This document shows, one piece after another, positions 29,548 to 39,274 of a DNA stretch of 64,000 nucleotides. Both the position numbers and the translations under genes were made by a program. This DNA is from Candidatus Roseilinea sp. NK_OTU-006. Lineage in GTDB: Bacteria; Chloroflexota; Anaerolineae; J036; Brachytrichaceae. The notes under the pieces are model-generated. The model ran no database searches and was not told where the DNA came from. It saw only the letters and a list, made by a program, of their open reading frames with translations. Location: assembly GCF_012931985.1 (NCBI RefSeq), contig NZ_JAAFGM010000010.1, positions 1-64,000 of the forward strand, read 5' to 3'. The first letter of the stretch is position 1, and the number at the start of each line of letters is the position of its first letter.

Positions 29548-31692
29548 ATGGTTTCGATCCTCGATGGCCTGAATCCGCAGCAGCGCAGAGCGGTTGAAGC
29601 GCCGGATGGGCCGACGCTCATCTTGGCCGGGCCCGGCAGCGGCAAGACGCGCGTGTTGACCAGCCGTGTGGCCTATCTCATCGGCGCGCGGAACGTCTAC
29701 CCGTATCGCATCATGGCGGTGACGTTCACCAACAAGGCCGCGCGCGAGATGCGCGACCGGTTGACCCGTATGGCCGGCCCGGGCCCGACCGCTGACCTCA
29801 CGCTCGGCACGTTCCACAGCATCTGCACGCGCCTGCTGCGACGCGAGGCGCAACAGGCCGGCCTCGATCGCGATTTCACCATCTACGACAGCGACGACCA
29901 GATCAATGTGGTGAAGGCGGCGTTGGCCGAGCTAAATCTGGACGAGAAGAAGTACAAGCCCGCGTCCATCCACGCCGCCATCAGCGCAGCCAAGAATGAA
30001 CTGGTGACGCCGGAGCGCTACAAGCCAGATTCCTACTTTGGCGAGATCGTCGGTCGCGTCTATGCGCGCTACAACGCCATGCTGCGCGCCAACAACGCGC
30101 TGGATTTCGATGACCTGCTGATGGAGGCCGTGTTGCTGTTGCAGCGCAGCGCGACCATTCGCGACAAGGTGCAGGATCGCTACCTGCACGTGTTGGTGGA
30201 TGAGTTTCAGGATACCAACATCGCGCAATACGAGCTGATCAAGCTGATCGCTGGCAAACATCGCAGCGTGTTCTGCGTGGGCGATGCAGATCAGAGCATC
30301 TATGCCTGGCGCGGCGCCGACCATCGCAACGTGCTGCGCTTGCGCGAGGATTATCCCGACCTCAACATCATCGCGCTGGAGCAGAACTATCGCTCAACGC
30401 AGACGATCCTGGATGCGGCCATGGCCGTGATCAAGAAGAACCCGAATCGCTTGCACGTCAACTTGTTCACTCAGCGGGGCTATGGGCCAAAGATCGCCGT
30501 GCGTGAGATGTTCAACGAAGAGGAAGAGGCGCAGTATGTGGTGGATACCATCGCCGAGCTGGTGCGGCTCAAGGCGGCTGAGCCGGGTGAGATCGCCGTG
30601 ATGTATCGCACCAACGCGCAGTCGCGCGCCATTGAAGATGCCTTCGTGCGCGCCGGCATGCCCTATCGCCTGGTCGGCGCAACGCGCTTCTACGCGCGCA
30701 AAGAGGTCAAGGACGTGCTGGCTTATCTGCGCATTGTGAATAACCCATCCGATTGGGTAAGCCTCAAGCGCATCATCAACGTACCCCCGCGCGGCATAGG
30801 CGATAAGACCTTCGCACAACTCGAAGCCGCGTCTCGCACCGCCGGCCTGACGTGCCTGGACGTTATCCAGCAAGGGAGCGGGTCGGGCCGCGGCGCGCGC
30901 GCGCTCGGGGAATTCGGCGCGCTGTGGGCGCAGTGGGTGCGTCTGCGCAGCGAGCTGAGCGTCGGCCAGTTGTTCGACCACATCATCCAGACCAGCGGTT
31001 ATAAGGACTATCTGAAAGATGGGACGGCGGAGGGCGAGGAACGCTGGGCCAACGTGATGGAGCTGCGCAATGTGGCTGCCGAAGCCGGCGACCTGCCGCT
31101 GAGCGAATTCCTCAGCGAAGTTGCCCTGGTGAGCGATGTGGATAACTACGACGAGAACGCGAACGCCCCCACGCTGCTGACACTCCACGCAGCCAAGGGC
31201 CTGGAGTTCAAAGTGGTGTTCATCGTCGGCCTGGTGGAAGGGGTGTTGCCGCACAGCCGCAACATGGACAACCCCGAACACTTGGCCGAGGAGCGTCGGC
31301 TGCTGTATGTCGGCATCACACGGGCGAAAGAGCGTCTGTACTTGCTGCGGCCTTTTCGCCGCTCGCAGTGGGGCGCGAGTGATGTGGCCGAGCCTTCGCG
31401 CTTTCTCGCTGACCTGCCCGACGAAGTGGTGGACGGCAAGCCGCGTTCGAATCGCGAGGTTCTGCGTGATGCGACGACGTGGCGCAGCGATCGCCCGCCG
31501 GAGCCGCCGGCCGCGCTCGCCGATACGCAATTCAAGCCAGGCGACCGCGTGGTACATCCGCGCTTTGGCCATGGCCTGGTGCTGCGTAGCACCCGCGTGC
31601 GCGACGATGAAGAGGTGGAAGTGTTCTTCGAGCATGCCGGCGGCAAGCGGCTTTCGGCGGTGCTGAGCGGGCTGAAGAAGCAGCGACGCTGA
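29548..31692 (+). CDS. UvrD/PcrA-type ATP-dependent DNA helicase
   Basis: 714 residues, SF1A 3'-5' helicase for repair and replication-fork processing. Motifs in order: [64 protein letters not shown], and [10 protein letters not shown]. The C-terminus has a Tudor-like segment ([18 protein letters not shown]) found in PcrA/UvrD. ATG 29548 is preceded by GAAAAT 6 nt away, again without a ribosome-binding site. Length is usual for the family. Confidence 0.93.
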   Translation: MVSILDGLNPQQRRAVEAPDGPTLILAGPGSGKTRVLTSRVAYLIGARNVYPYRIMAVTFTNKAAREMRDRLTRMAGPGPTADLTLGTFHSICTRLLRREAQQAGLDRDFTIYDSDDQINVVKAALAELNLDEKKYKPASIHAAISAAKNELVTPERYKPDSYFGEIVGRVYARYNAMLRANNALDFDDLLMEAVLLLQRSATIRDKVQDRYLHVLVDEFQDTNIAQYELIKLIAGKHRSVFCVGDADQSIYAWRGADHRNVLRLREDYPDLNIIALEQNYRSTQTILDAAMAVIKKNPNRLHVNLFTQRGYGPKIAVREMFNEEEEAQYVVDTIAELVRLKAAEPGEIAVMYRTNAQSRAIEDAFVRAGMPYRLVGATRFYARKEVKDVLAYLRIVNNPSDWVSLKRIINVPPRGIGDKTFAQLEAASRTAGLTCLDVIQQGSGSGRGARALGEFGALWAQWVRLRSELSVGQLFDHIIQTSGYKDYLKDGTAEGEERWANVMELRNVAAEAGDLPLSEFLSEVALVSDVDNYDENANAPTLLTLHAAKGLEFKVVFIVGLVEGVLPHSRNMDNPEHLAEERRLLYVGITRAKERLYLLRPFRRSQWGASDVAEPSRFLADLPDEVVDGKPRSNREVLRDATTWRSDRPPEPPAALADTQFKPGDRVVHPRFGHGLVLRSTRVRDDEEVEVFFEHAGGKRLSAVLSGLKKQRR

Positions 31693-31807
31693 CCGGTCGC
31701 GCAGGCCCGCACTGGCTGGATGGCTATACCCGGCCTCGGCGATTTCGCTTAAAACCGGGCAGCGACGCTTGGCATATCAAGCCCGAGGTGGGGCACGCGA
31801 CAAAACG

Positions 31808-34561
31808 ATGACTACGACAGACCCTGCGCCGACGGCGCAAACTCCTACCGGAAAGGTCATCACCTCAATTGAGGCGCTACAACGCGAGCGCGAGTCGTTT
31901 GATGCGTTGTTCAAGCCCAGGACGATTGCCGTGATCGGCGCAACGGACAAAGCCGGCAGCGTCGGCCTGGCGATCATGCAGAATTTGAAAACCTTCCGCG
32001 GTCCGGTTTTCCCCGTCAATCCCAAACGCGACGCGGTGCTCGGCTTGCCGGCCTATCCCCACATCGCCGCTGTGCCGGCCAAAGTGGATCTAGCCGTGAT
32101 CGTCACGCCGGCGACGACCGTGCCTGCCATCATCGGCGAGTGCGTTGCCGCCGGCGTGAAATCGGCGCTGATCATCTCGGCCGGCTTTAAGGAGGTCGGC
32201 CCCCAGGGCGCAGAGCTGGAGCGTCAGATCCTGGCGCAGGCGCGCAAGGCGCACATGCGCATCGTCGGCCCGAACTGCTTGGGCATCATGAACACCCGCA
32301 TCGGCCTCAACGCCACTTTCGCTGATGCCATCGCCAACCCTGGCCGCGTGGCCTTCATCAGCCAGAGCGGCGCGTTGTGCACGGCCGTGCTCGACTGGAG
32401 CTTCCGCGAGAAGGTCGGCTTCAGCTACTTCATCTCAGTAGGTTCGATGCTGGATGTGGGGTGGGGCGATTTGATTGATTATCTGGGCGATGACCCCAAC
32501 ACGGACAGCATCGTGATGTATATGGAGACGATCGGTGACGCGCGCTCGTTCATCTCGGCCGCGCGTGAGGTGGCCCTGAACAAGCCGATCATCGTTATCA
32601 AGGCGGGGCGCACGGCGGCGGCGGCTCAGGCGGCCGCATCCCACACCGGCTCGCTGGCTGGCAGCGACGACGCGCTCGACGCCGCCTTTCGGCGCTGCGG
32701 CGTGTTGCGCGTGAATACCATTGCCGACCTTTTCTACATGGCTGAGGTGCTGGCCAAGCAGCCGCGCCCCAAAGGCCCGCGCTTGACCGTGGTGACGAAC
32801 GCCGGCGGCCCCGGGGTGTTGACGACCGACGCCCTGATCCAAAACGGCGGTGAGCTGGCGCCGCTCTCGCCGGAGACGATGGAGAAACTGAACGCCCTGC
32901 TGCCGCCGCACTGGAGCCACAATAACCCGATTGATGTGCTGGGCGACGCCACGCCGGAGCGCTACGCCCAGACGCTCGAAATTGCTGCCGCCGATCCGAA
33001 CAGTGATGGCCTGCTGGTCATCCTCACGCCGCAGGCGATGACCGACCCGACGGCGACGGCGGAATTACTGCGCCCGTATGCGCGGCTGCGTGACAAGCCG
33101 GTGCTGGCAAGCTGGATGGGCGGCGATTCGGTCGAAGCGGGTGAGCACATCTTGAACGAGGCCGGCATCCCGACGTTCGGCTATCCCGACACGGCTGCCC
33201 GCATGTTCACCTACATGTGGCGCTACAGCGACAACCTGCGCGCGCTCTACGAGACGCCCGTTCCGGCCGACGATCGCGCGATACACCGCGATCAAGCGGC
33301 GGCGATCATCGCGCAGGTGCGCGCTTCCGGGCGCACGCTGTTGACCGAGCATGAGTCCAAGCAGTTGCTGGCGGCTTACGGCATCCCTACCGTGCCGACG
33401 TTCATCGCCGAGAGCGAGGATCAGGCCGTCGCGCAGGCCGAGCGAATCGGCTACCCGGTCGTGCTCAAGCTGCACTCGGAGACGGTGACGCACAAGACCG
33501 ATGTGGGCGGCGTGCGTCTGAACCTGCACAGCGCATCCGATGTGCGCGATGCGTACCGGCTGATCAACGCGTCGGTATCGGCGCGGGCGAAGGCGGCGGA
33601 TTTCCTCGGCGTGACCGTGCAGCCGATGATCAATCTGGACGGCTACGAACTGATCCTGGGTAGCACAACCGATATGCAACTCGGGCCGGTGCTGCTGTTC
33701 GGCGCCGGCGGCCAATTGGTGGAAGTGTTCAAGGATCGCACGCTCGGTTTGCCGCCGTTGAACACGACGCTAGCGCGGCGCATGATGGAGCAGACGAAGA
33801 TCTACACTGCGTTGAAGGGCGTGCGCGGACGTGATCCAGTGCCGCTGGACGAGTTGGAGCAACTGATGGTGCGCTTCAGCTACCTGGTGGCGGAACAGCG
33901 CTGGATCAAGGAGATTGACATCAACCCGTTGCTGGCGTCGAAGGAGCGTTTGATCGCGTTGGACGCGCGCGTGGTGTTGCACGATCCGAAGCTGACCGAG
34001 GCCGATCTGCCGCGCACGGCGATCAAACCCTATCCGGTGCAGTACGTCGGCCCGTGGACGTTACACGACGGCACGCCGGTGACGATCCGGCCGATCCGCC
34101 CGGAGGACGAGCCGTTGTTGGTCGAATTCCACTGCACGCTTTCAGAGCAGACCGTCTATCAGCGTTACTTCCACTTGATCCCGCTGAGCGAGCGCATCGC
34201 CCATGAGCGGCTGACGCGCATCGCGTTTATCAACTATGAGCGTGAGATGGCGCTGGTGGCGGAGGTGCGCGACGCAGCGCTGAAACCGCACATCATCGGC
34301 GTGGGGCGGTTGATCAAACTGCGCGGCGGCGAGGAGGCCGAGTTCGCCATCTTGATCAGCGATGAGTATCAGCGTCAAGGCCTGGGTCGCGAGTTGCTCC
34401 GGCGGCTGGTGGAGATCGGCCGGCAGGAGGGTGTGAAGCGCATCGTAGCCGAGATTTTGCCGGACAACATCGGCATGATTCGCGTGAGCGAGCAGGTGGG
34501 TTTCGCGTGCAAGTATCACCCCGACGAAGGCGTGGTGAAAGCCGAGCTGCTGTTGGTCTAG
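31808..34561 (+). CDS. ADP-forming acyl-CoA synthetase fused to GNAT acetyltransferase
   Basis: 917 residues. Domain order: CoA-binding Rossmann (~35-130), succinyl-CoA-ligase-like (~150-470, with [14 protein letters not shown]), ATP-grasp (~490-710, with [14 protein letters not shown] and [20 protein letters not shown]), and GNAT (~735-917, with [15 protein letters not shown] for acetyl-CoA). It resembles Pat/YfiQ protein acetyltransferases and ADP-forming acetyl-CoA synthetases. The ASHTGSLAG segment carries the His that is phosphorylated in active synthetases, so unlike E. coli Pat the synthetase half may be active. ATG 31808 was chosen; the upstream TTG extension is not domain-like. Confidence 0.8.
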   Translation: MTTTDPAPTAQTPTGKVITSIEALQRERESFDALFKPRTIAVIGATDKAGSVGLAIMQNLKTFRGPVFPVNPKRDAVLGLPAYPHIAAVPAKVDLAVIVTPATTVPAIIGECVAAGVKSALIISAGFKEVGPQGAELERQILAQARKAHMRIVGPNCLGIMNTRIGLNATFADAIANPGRVAFISQSGALCTAVLDWSFREKVGFSYFISVGSMLDVGWGDLIDYLGDDPNTDSIVMYMETIGDARSFISAAREVALNKPIIVIKAGRTAAAAQAAASHTGSLAGSDDALDAAFRRCGVLRVNTIADLFYMAEVLAKQPRPKGPRLTVVTNAGGPGVLTTDALIQNGGELAPLSPETMEKLNALLPPHWSHNNPIDVLGDATPERYAQTLEIAAADPNSDGLLVILTPQAMTDPTATAELLRPYARLRDKPVLASWMGGDSVEAGEHILNEAGIPTFGYPDTAARMFTYMWRYSDNLRALYETPVPADDRAIHRDQAAAIIAQVRASGRTLLTEHESKQLLAAYGIPTVPTFIAESEDQAVAQAERIGYPVVLKLHSETVTHKTDVGGVRLNLHSASDVRDAYRLINASVSARAKAADFLGVTVQPMINLDGYELILGSTTDMQLGPVLLFGAGGQLVEVFKDRTLGLPPLNTTLARRMMEQTKIYTALKGVRGRDPVPLDELEQLMVRFSYLVAEQRWIKEIDINPLLASKERLIALDARVVLHDPKLTEADLPRTAIKPYPVQYVGPWTLHDGTPVTIRPIRPEDEPLLVEFHCTLSEQTVYQRYFHLIPLSERIAHERLTRIAFINYEREMALVAEVRDAALKPHIIGVGRLIKLRGGEEAEFAILISDEYQRQGLGRELLRRLVEIGRQEGVKRIVAEILPDNIGMIRVSEQVGFACKYHPDEGVVKAELLLV

Positions 34562-34577
34562 CTGAGGCGAAGCAAAA

Positions 34578-34823
34578 CTACCTGCCGCCGCCGTTGAACA
34601 GCCGCGCAATCAGGTTGAGAAGAATCGAGAGCGTGATGCTGAGCACGATCATTGTGCCCAGTGGGATATACAGCTTGAAATTGTCGCGTTCGATGACGAT
34701 ATCGCCGGGCAGCCGGCCGATGCCGGGCAGCAGGCTTGTGGCCAGTTGCACCAGCAACCCCAACACGATCAAGCCGACCCCGCCGAAGATCAGCAGCCGA
34801 GCCAGGGGATGAAGTTCGGGCAT
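34578..34823 (-). CDS. DUF2905 small membrane protein
   Basis: 81 residues with two hydrophobic helices (LLIFGGVGLIVLGLLVQLAT and MIVLSITLSILLNLIARLF) separated by PGIGRLPGDIVIERDNFKLYIPLG, the DUF2905 hallmark (quoted in two parts: the G-R-L-P-G-D motif near residue 38 and Y-I-P-L near 55). Function unknown. The start at 34823 is supported by TACAAT 7 nt upstream; ATG 34832 overlaps that box. It is convergent with the acyl-CoA synthetase gene. Confidence 0.8.
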   Translation of the reverse strand: MPELHPLARLLIFGGVGLIVLGLLVQLATSLLPGIGRLPGDIVIERDNFKLYIPLGTMIVLSITLSILLNLIARLFNGGGR

Positions 34824-34830
34824 GTAAAGC

Positions 34831-34836
34831 ATTGTA
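34831..34836 (-). promoter_or_regulatory. -10 box of a leaderless promoter (DUF2905 gene)
   Basis: TACAAT on the minus strand lies 7 nt before ATG 34823. Confidence 0.5.
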
Positions 34837-34919
34837 ACGAAGATTGAATTGCGCGTTCTGCTCGTGGGCGATAAGCTATGACATCGCGGCTGTGAAGCGT
34901 GATGCATGGAGCGCAAACG

Positions 34920-35909
34920 ATGAATATCCTGGCGAGTGACGTTGGCGGCACCAAGACGATCCTGGCGGTCTTTTCGTCCGCGCAGGGGATGCACGCCCCG
35001 CTCTTTGAGGCGACGTTCGTGAGCGCGAACTATCCCGATCTCGAATCCATCGTTAGGGAGTTCCTGGGCAAAACGAATTTGCGGGTTGAGCGGGCTGCCT
35101 TTGGCGTGGCCGGCCCGGTCTTGAACGGCGTGGCGCGCATCACCAACTTGCCCTGGGTGATGGAAGAAGCGAAGCTGGCCGAGGCCTTCGGGCTATCCAG
35201 CGTGAAGCTGATCAACGATCTGGAGGCCATCGCCAACGCCGTGCCTGTGTTGGAAGCGGACGATCTTGTGCTATTGAACGACGTGCAGCCGGCGGCCGGG
35301 GGGGCCATCGGTGTGATCGCGCCGGGCACGGGCCTGGGCGAGGCATTCCTGTTGCAAGTGGATGGCCGCTACCGCGCCTTCCCCTCCGAAGGGGGCCACA
35401 ACGACTTTGCCCCCAGCAATGAACTTGAAAACGAACTGCTGCGCTACCTGCAACGCAAATTCGGCCGGGCCAGCTACGAGCGCGTATGCTCCGGCATCGG
35501 CATTCCCAACGTTTACCAATTCCTGCGCGATTGCGCCTATATCCAGGAATCGCCGTGGGTAGCCGAGCAACTGGCTGTCGCTAAGGATCCCACCCCAGTG
35601 ATCGTGGCCAACGCGCTGACCGATCCGCCCGATCCGCTGTGCGCGCGCGTGATGGACATCTTCACCTCGGTGCTGGCGGCCAAGGCCGGCAACCTGGCGC
35701 TGACGGTGATTGCGACCGGCGGCATCTACCTCGGTGGCGGCATCCCTCCGCGCATCCTGCCATTGCTGCAACGCGAATCGTTCATGAACACCTTCCGCTA
35801 CAAAGGGCGCCTATCGGGGTTGATGGAGCGCATCCCGGTGCGCGTGATCGTGAACAGCAAAGCCGGCTTGCTGGGTGCAGCGCGCGTGGCTGCCGGCATT
35901 GATAATTGA
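34920..35909 (+). CDS. glk: glucokinase
   Basis: 329 residues of the Glk (ASKHA) family, phosphorylating glucose with ATP. SDVGGTKTILAVF is the N-terminal phosphate site. INDLEAIANAVP, APGTGLGEAFL and FPSEGGHNDFAP mark the E. coli-type glucokinase group, and GGIYLGGGIPPRIL lies in the C-terminal domain. The start at 34920 matches the family; GGAG lies about 11 nt upstream. It is convergent with rpe, fitting a sugar-phosphate region. Confidence 0.85.
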   Translation: MNILASDVGGTKTILAVFSSAQGMHAPLFEATFVSANYPDLESIVREFLGKTNLRVERAAFGVAGPVLNGVARITNLPWVMEEAKLAEAFGLSSVKLINDLEAIANAVPVLEADDLVLLNDVQPAAGGAIGVIAPGTGLGEAFLLQVDGRYRAFPSEGGHNDFAPSNELENELLRYLQRKFGRASYERVCSGIGIPNVYQFLRDCAYIQESPWVAEQLAVAKDPTPVIVANALTDPPDPLCARVMDIFTSVLAAKAGNLALTVIATGGIYLGGGIPPRILPLLQRESFMNTFRYKGRLSGLMERIPVRVIVNSKAGLLGAARVAAGIDN

Positions 35910-35949
35910 GGGGTCAGGCTCAACGCTCGGAGTTACAGCTCACCCCTCA
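35907..35949. terminator. possible bidirectional terminator between glk and rpe
   Basis: TGAGGGGT (35907-35914) and ACCCCTCA (35942-35949) are perfect 8-bp inverted copies overlapping the ends of two convergent genes. The 27-nt loop is long and no T-run follows, so this is weak. Confidence 0.3.
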
Positions 35950-36595
35950 GCGCCCTGCGCAGCGCAGCGATGCCTTCGGCCACGCTGTGATTGGGCGAAT
36001 ACACCGCCGAGCCAACCACGGCGATGCTGGCGCCGGCATCACGCACATCGCGAATGGTGTGCACGTTCACGCCGCCGTCCACTTCCAGTTCGGCGTTCGG
36101 GTTGACCGCGTTCAACATCTCGCGCATGCGCTGGAGGCGCTGGGTCGCGCTAGGGATGTAGGCCTGTCCGCCGAAGCCGGGCTCAACCGACATGATCAGC
36201 ACCAGGTCCACCAGCGGCAGCGCATCCTCAACTGCGTTGAGCGGGGTGAGCGGGTTGAGCGCGACGCCCACTTGTAGATCGAGCTTGCGCAACGCTTGGA
36301 TGGTCGAGTATAGATGTGGGCAAGCCTCCACATGCACGGTGATGCGCTGCATGCCGGCCGCTTTGTAATCTTGAAAGAAGCGTTCCGGCGCTTGCACCAT
36401 CAGGTGGGCCTCGCAAGGCAGCAAGGTGCTCCGTCTCACGGCTTCGCAGACGGCCGGGCCAAACGTGATGTTAGGCACCAGTGCGCCGTCCATCACATCG
36501 AGATGCATCCAATCGGCGCCGGCCTCCTCAGCCGCCCGAACTTGTTCGCCCAGCCGGGCGAAGTCCGCTGTGTAGATCGAAGGGGCAAGTTTCAT
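35933..36595 (-). CDS. rpe: ribulose-phosphate 3-epimerase
   Basis: 220 residues, TIM barrel. It interconverts ribulose 5-phosphate and xylulose 5-phosphate. LAPSIYTADFARLGEQV, WMHLDVMDGALVPNITFGP with metal-binding His and catalytic Asp, EAHLMV, MSVEPGFGGQAYIP, and LEVDGGVN are all present. Length is normal. The start has no ribosome-binding site but TACAAT lies 8 nt upstream, so it is probably leaderless. It is divergent from the sugar isomerase-like gene. Confidence 0.93.
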   Translation of the reverse strand: MKLAPSIYTADFARLGEQVRAAEEAGADWMHLDVMDGALVPNITFGPAVCEAVRRSTLLPCEAHLMVQAPERFFQDYKAAGMQRITVHVEACPHLYSTIQALRKLDLQVGVALNPLTPLNAVEDALPLVDLVLIMSVEPGFGGQAYIPSATQRLQRMREMLNAVNPNAELEVDGGVNVHTIRDVRDAGASIAVVGSAVYSPNHSVAEGIAALRRALRGEL

Positions 36596-36603
36596 CGGCG
36601 CGA

Positions 36604-36609
36604 ATTGTA
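36604..36609 (-). promoter_or_regulatory. -10 box of a leaderless promoter (rpe)
   Basis: TACAAT on the minus strand lies 8 nt before ATG 36595. Confidence 0.5.
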
Positions 36610-36625
36610 GGCAAAAGCGCGTATT

Positions 36626-36654
36626 TTGACTTTCGCTCGCCCCGGGCTAATAAT
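36626..36654 (+). promoter_or_regulatory. sigma-70-type promoter of the sugar isomerase-like gene
   Basis: TTGACT (36626-36631) is followed after 16-17 nt by TAATAAT (36648-36654). The predicted start of transcription falls within a few nt of GTG 36665. It faces away from the rpe promoter. Confidence 0.55.
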
Positions 36655-36664
36655 GGCCCTTGTT

Positions 36665-37672
36665 GTGAACTCCCGGGTCGCTTTTGGACTCTCTTGTTAC
36701 ACCTTCCCGTTCACGTGTGGATTTTTGAGACGCGACGGCCATCCCGCCTGCCCGCACCCGATGAACGGCCTCGATCTGGTCGAGCTGGCGGCGCAGCACG
36801 GCATGGCCGGCGTCGAGTTCCCGCTCAGCATCCTCCCGGATCATACGGAGGCCGGCATGGATCGCTTTGGCGCGCTGTTGCGGGCAAACGGCATGACCTA
36901 TGTGCTCGATCTGCCGGTGTTGGACGTGGAGCAGGCGCGCGCCTGGCTGCCGCTCGCCAAGCGCGCCGGCGCGCGTGTGGTGCGCTGCATGGTCAGCGAT
37001 TTTCTCGAGGGCGCGCGCGCCATGTATGCGCCGGATTGGAATGCCCACATGCGCGAGATGATCGCGAAACTGCTCGCCGTGCGCCCGCTGCTTGATGAGT
37101 TGGACATGGTGCTGGCCATCGAGAATCATCAAGACGTGAACTCGGATGATTTGCTGGCGTTGTGTCAAGCCGGGGGATCGCGCGTCGGCGTAACGCTCGA
37201 TGGGGTGAACGCGCTGGCGGTAGCCGAGGAACCATACGAGTTCGCGCGCCGATTGGGCGCGCGCATCTTCAACGTCCACATCAAGGATTACACCATCCAT
37301 CCCACGCCCAGCGGTTACAACCTGGTGCGCGCCAGCATCGGTGAGGGGTGTATTGACTGGCGCGCGATGCTGACGCTGCTGCGCGAGATCGCCCCGGGCG
37401 CGACATGGCACATTGAGCTGGCGGCGTTGAATGCGCGTCATATCCGGCTGTATGAGGATCAATGGTGGCGGGGCTATCCGCCGCGTGATATTCGCGCTAT
37501 GCTGCCGTTGTTCCGCTTTCTCGCCCGGCATATGCAGCCGGCCGACGCGCCCTGGCAGACGCCTTGGGAGCGCGGCGCATCCGCCGAAGAATGCGAGCGC
37601 TATGAGCGCGACCAGCTTGAACGCACGGTGCGCTATCTCAAGACGGAGCTTGCCGATCTAGTCGGTGTATGA
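36665..37672 (+). CDS. sugar phosphate isomerase/epimerase-like TIM-barrel protein
   Basis: 335 residues of the xylose-isomerase-like AP-endonuclease-2 superfamily. Acidic and His metal-ligand candidates occur in GVEFPLS, AIENHQDVNSDDL, VTLDGVNAL, FNVHIKDY and WHIELAAL. It probably isomerises or epimerises a sugar or sugar acid; substrate unknown. GTG 36665 was chosen because the promoter -10 (to 36654) overlaps the alternative ATG 36653. It lies among sugar-metabolism genes (glk, rpe, Zn dehydrogenase). Confidence 0.65.
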   Translation: MNSRVAFGLSCYTFPFTCGFLRRDGHPACPHPMNGLDLVELAAQHGMAGVEFPLSILPDHTEAGMDRFGALLRANGMTYVLDLPVLDVEQARAWLPLAKRAGARVVRCMVSDFLEGARAMYAPDWNAHMREMIAKLLAVRPLLDELDMVLAIENHQDVNSDDLLALCQAGGSRVGVTLDGVNALAVAEEPYEFARRLGARIFNVHIKDYTIHPTPSGYNLVRASIGEGCIDWRAMLTLLREIAPGATWHIELAALNARHIRLYEDQWWRGYPPRDIRAMLPLFRFLARHMQPADAPWQTPWERGASAEECERYERDQLERTVRYLKTELADLVGV

Positions 37673-37757
37673 CCGGTCACGGGTCATCGGCAACCGGTCA
37701 GTGTGAGGGCTGGCGAATGGCCATTACCAAGTTGCCGATTACCTGATGACCGACGAA
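37672..37757. repeat. heptad-periodic inverted element
   Basis: Arm 1: ACCGGTC, ACGGGTC, then ATCGGCA, ACCGGTC (37672-37699). Arm 2: ATTACCA, AGTTGCC, then GATTACC, TGATGAC (37723-37750). The reverse complement of arm 2 shares ATCGGCAAC with arm 1, so the whole forms a long imperfect palindrome just after the isomerase stop codon. Confidence 0.5.
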
Positions 37758-37801
37758 CGTTTCACCGTTGTCCACAATGCCTGTCTCAACAATCTACGGA
37801 G

Positions 37802-38041
37802 CATGGTCGCTCGATCACGTTGATCGGCGCGCACGGCAGCGCTATCGGCTGGTAGCCACGCGAGCAGTTCTCTTACACTGTGCCGCGCGCCATGCGTCTG
37901 CTGATCGCGCTGTTGGAAAATGGGCGGCTGAAGCTCGATGAGATCCTCTCTCGTTTCGCGCGTGCGCGCGAGGCCAAGACAATGTACGACGGCCTGCTCA
38001 ACGACAAAGAGCAGTATCACGCTGTGGCGTTGCGCTGGTAA
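37802..38041 (+). pseudogene. relic of a zinc-binding alcohol dehydrogenase, C-terminal part
   Basis: One frame reads GRSITLIGAHGSAIGW, a TAG stop (37853-37855), then PREQFSYTVPRAMRLLIALL and a tail ending KEQYHAVALRW before TAA. This matches the last ~80 residues of medium-chain zinc dehydrogenases, with the catalytic core missing upstream and an internal stop. It lies directly before an array of GATTAGA repeats and an intact member of the same superfamily at 38216. It is probably a decayed neighbour or duplicate. Confidence 0.55.
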
Positions 38042-38047
38042 TTTGAA

Positions 38048-38176
38048 GATTAGAGATTAGAGATTAGAGATTAGAGATTAGAGATTAGAGATTAGAGATT
38101 AGAGATTAGAGATTAGAGATTAGAGATTAGAGATTAGAGATTAGAGATTAGAGATTAGAGATTAGAGATTAGAGAT
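38048..38176. repeat. 18 perfect tandem copies of the heptamer GATTAGA
   Basis: Copies run without interruption from 38048 to 38173, followed by a partial GAT. An inverted, degraded arm (TCTGCTC, then TCTGACT) follows at about 38180-38200. No open frame crosses it usefully; each strand is strongly purine/pyrimidine biased. It fills the gap between the dehydrogenase relic and the gene at 38216. Confidence 0.97.
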
Positions 38177-38215
38177 ACGTTCTGCTCTCTTCTGACTTTC
38201 AAGCGACCGAAAAGT

Positions 38216-39241
38216 ATGAAATGTCTGCTCTACCCTGCCTGGGATACACTGGAGATCGCCGAGCAACCGAGGCCGGTTCTGGCCGAGGGCGAGGCGTTGG
38301 TCAAAGTCGCTGCGGTGGGCGTGTGTGGCAGCGAGCTGGAGGCTTTTCGCCATCGCAATCCGCGTCGCACGCCGCCGCTCGTCATGGGGCACGAGTTCTG
38401 CGGCGAGATCGTCGCGCTTCATCCGAGCGCGTCGAACGTTGGCTGGCGCGTTGGCGATCGGGTCGTCTGCAACGCGCTTGTGCCGTGTGGCCAGTGCGTC
38501 CGCTGCAAACGCGGCGATCCGCATCTGTGCGCTCGGCGCCAAATCTTCGGCATGCACCGTCCAGGCGCTTTCGCCGAATACGTCAACGTGCCGCTGCGCG
38601 TGCTTATCCCGTGGCCCGACGGTATGCCGGCCGAACATGCCGCGCTCGCTGAGCCGCTGGGCAACGGCGTGCACATGGTCAATTTGGTTAAAGATCTCCG
38701 ACCTCGCACGGTGCTCGTCATCGGCGCAGGGCCGATCGGCCTGTTGGCGCAGCAGGCATTTCAAGCGCTGCTGGGCGTCACAACGTATGCCGCCGATCTG
38801 AGCGACGTGCGCCTGACCGTGGCGCGTCGCGTCGGTGCGGCGCAGGTCTTCAACCCGCGCGAGGTGGACGTGGTTCAGGCGGTGCGCGACCTGACCGATG
38901 GCGAAGGCGTGGATGTGGTGATTGATGCAGTCGGCGCCGCTGTGACCAAGAAGCAATCAGTGCAGGCCGCCCAGCCGGGCGGCGCAGCAGTGTGGATTGG
39001 CCTGCACGAGAATACCCTCACTTCGTTCGATACCTATGATGTGACCTTATCGGAGAGGCGGGTGCTCGGCACCTACGCCGCCAGGCTCGAAGAGATGCAA
39101 ACCGCGCTCGAACTGATGGCTGCCGGCAAAGTGGACGTGAGCAGTTGGCCGGAGGTCTTTCCGCTCGAGCGCGGCGTCGAGGCCTTCCGACGCATGCTGG
39201 CTGCCCAGGGCAACGATATCAAGGCGATCATCAAGCCGTGA
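38216..39241 (+). CDS. zinc-dependent medium-chain alcohol/polyol dehydrogenase
   Basis: 341 residues. Catalytic zinc ligands are Cys in VGVCGSE and His-Glu in MGHEFCGEIV. The structural zinc site has four Cys (CGQCVRCKRGDPHLC). The NAD fold is VLVIGAGPIGLLAQ. It resembles sorbitol, threonine or galactitol-1-phosphate dehydrogenases; the substrate cannot be fixed by eye. No ribosome-binding site is seen and the GATTAGA array lies 40 nt upstream, so array length might affect its expression. Confidence 0.8.
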   Translation: MKCLLYPAWDTLEIAEQPRPVLAEGEALVKVAAVGVCGSELEAFRHRNPRRTPPLVMGHEFCGEIVALHPSASNVGWRVGDRVVCNALVPCGQCVRCKRGDPHLCARRQIFGMHRPGAFAEYVNVPLRVLIPWPDGMPAEHAALAEPLGNGVHMVNLVKDLRPRTVLVIGAGPIGLLAQQAFQALLGVTTYAADLSDVRLTVARRVGAAQVFNPREVDVVQAVRDLTDGEGVDVVIDAVGAAVTKKQSVQAAQPGGAAVWIGLHENTLTSFDTYDVTLSERRVLGTYAARLEEMQTALELMAAGKVDVSSWPEVFPLERGVEAFRRMLAAQGNDIKAIIKP

Positions 39242-39262
39242 GCGACGGCTTGGCGAAGCCGA

Positions 39263-39268
39263 TAAAAT
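39263..39268 (+). promoter_or_regulatory. -10 box of a leaderless promoter (toxin-antitoxin pair)
   Basis: TAAAAT lies 6 nt before ATG 39275; no ribosome-binding site is present. Confidence 0.5.
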
Positions 39269-39274
39269 CTTCGT

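Noticed and set aside
38048-38176. CRISPR-like regular array
   Set aside because: Units are 7 bp with no spacers and no cas genes nearby; it is a simple tandem repeat.
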